From positions 1 through 21,448 of the forward strand of contig JACZWD010000009.1 of NCBI GenBank assembly GCA_022572335.1: a stretch of DNA of 21,448 nucleotides, in the 5' to 3' direction. Under the pieces are notes generated by a model that saw only the letters and a list, made by a program, of their open reading frames with translations, did not search any database and was not told the origin of the DNA. Numbering within the stretch: position 1 is the stretch's first letter; every line of letters starts with the position of its first letter. Shown one piece after another: positions 21,234 through 21,448 of this stretch. The DNA is from Pseudomonadota bacterium. GTDB taxonomy: Bacteria > Pseudomonadota > Alphaproteobacteria > Rhodospirillales > 2-02-FULL-58-16. The translations under genes were made by a program, and so were the position numbers.

Positions 21234-21448
21234 GTGGCTCGGAAGGATTTCCAACGGCTGGGTGTCCTGGTCGTGGACGGCAGCGGGCATATGCGCGACG
21301 TCCTCAGGCGGCACCTGTACGCCCGGACCATCGGCAACATCCGCGAGGCGGCGACCGGGAAAGAGGGGCTCCGGCTGCTCGGCGAATTTACTCCCGATCT
21401 GATCATTTGCGACCTGGAATCGGAGCGCGTGGGCGGCCTGGAACTGGT
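21234..21448 (+). CDS. Response regulator receiver domain (5' part)
   Basis: Runs off the right edge; 71 residues visible. Starts MARKDFQRLGVLVVDGSGHM, continues RDVLRRHLYARTIGNIREAA and TGKEGLRLLGEFTPDLIICD, then LESERVGGLEL. This is a CheY-like receiver with phosphoacceptor D60 in LIICDLES. The usual acidic pair before it (DD or ED) reads D15-G16, so one Mg2+-binding carboxylate is missing, which may weaken phosphorylation. The GTG at 21234 has AAAGGGGTG 8 nt upstream and gives the normal receiver N-terminus. ATG 21162 is in frame but falls inside the sigma-54 promoter. Output domain, if any, lies outside the window. Confidence 0.72.
   Translation, partial: MARKDFQRLGVLVVDGSGHMRDVLRRHLYARTIGNIREAATGKEGLRLLGEFTPDLIICDLESERVGGLEL

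Noticed and set aside
1..21448. tRNA, rRNA, CRISPR arrays, insertion sequences, prophage genes
   Set aside because: None seen on reading both strands; no transposase, integrase or clover-leaf-like sequence was recognised.

Overview
The window is high-GC DNA from what looks like an alphaproteobacterium, probably of the Rhodospirillales type. This is inferred from the dapA-smpB pair, a small DUF4170-like protein, an LdtR-like MarR regulator and an alphaproteobacterial-style tad/cpa pilus locus. Placement comes from gene content only; no database search was possible.

Left part (1-7083): housekeeping and metabolic genes. The 3' end of thrH is followed by a small minus-strand DUF4170-like gene that seems to use an ACG start, a YfcG/YghU-type glutathione S-transferase, a PAS-like plus class III nucleotidyl cyclase protein, the dapA-smpB operon on the minus strand, and a large periplasmic lytic transglycosylase. 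A GC-rich multi-hairpin repeat occurs three times: two tandem copies before the GST gene and one before dapA.

Middle part (7084-17998): a 500-bp intergenic stretch with degenerate inverted repeats and a strikingly AT-rich island leads into a FecR-domain protein with a glycine-rich linker and a C-terminal membrane anchor. A complete Flp/Tad pilus export core follows on the plus strand: flp pilin, prepilin peptidase cpaA/tadV, cpaB, secretin cpaC, lipoprotein cpaD, cpaE/tadZ, ATPase cpaF/tadA, tadB and tadC, closed by a strong intrinsic terminator. The genes are tightly packed (ATGA and TGATG overlaps). CpaF carries a tandem duplication of its N-terminal helical domain. The minor pseudopilin genes tadE/F/G are not in the window.

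Right part (17999-21448): a TPR lipoprotein (TadD-like) on the minus strand faces the pilus operon. It is divergent from an LdtR-like MarR regulator with a clear promoter. Then come a GmhB-like HAD phosphatase (minus) that lacks half of the usual zinc ligands, a DUF454/YbaN membrane protein, and the start of a response regulator preceded by a full consensus sigma-54 promoter.

Functionally, flp to tadC plus tadD should build, energise and secrete a type IVb (Flp) pilus used for surface attachment. The FecR-like protein, the cyclase and the truncated response regulator are possible but unproven regulatory neighbours.
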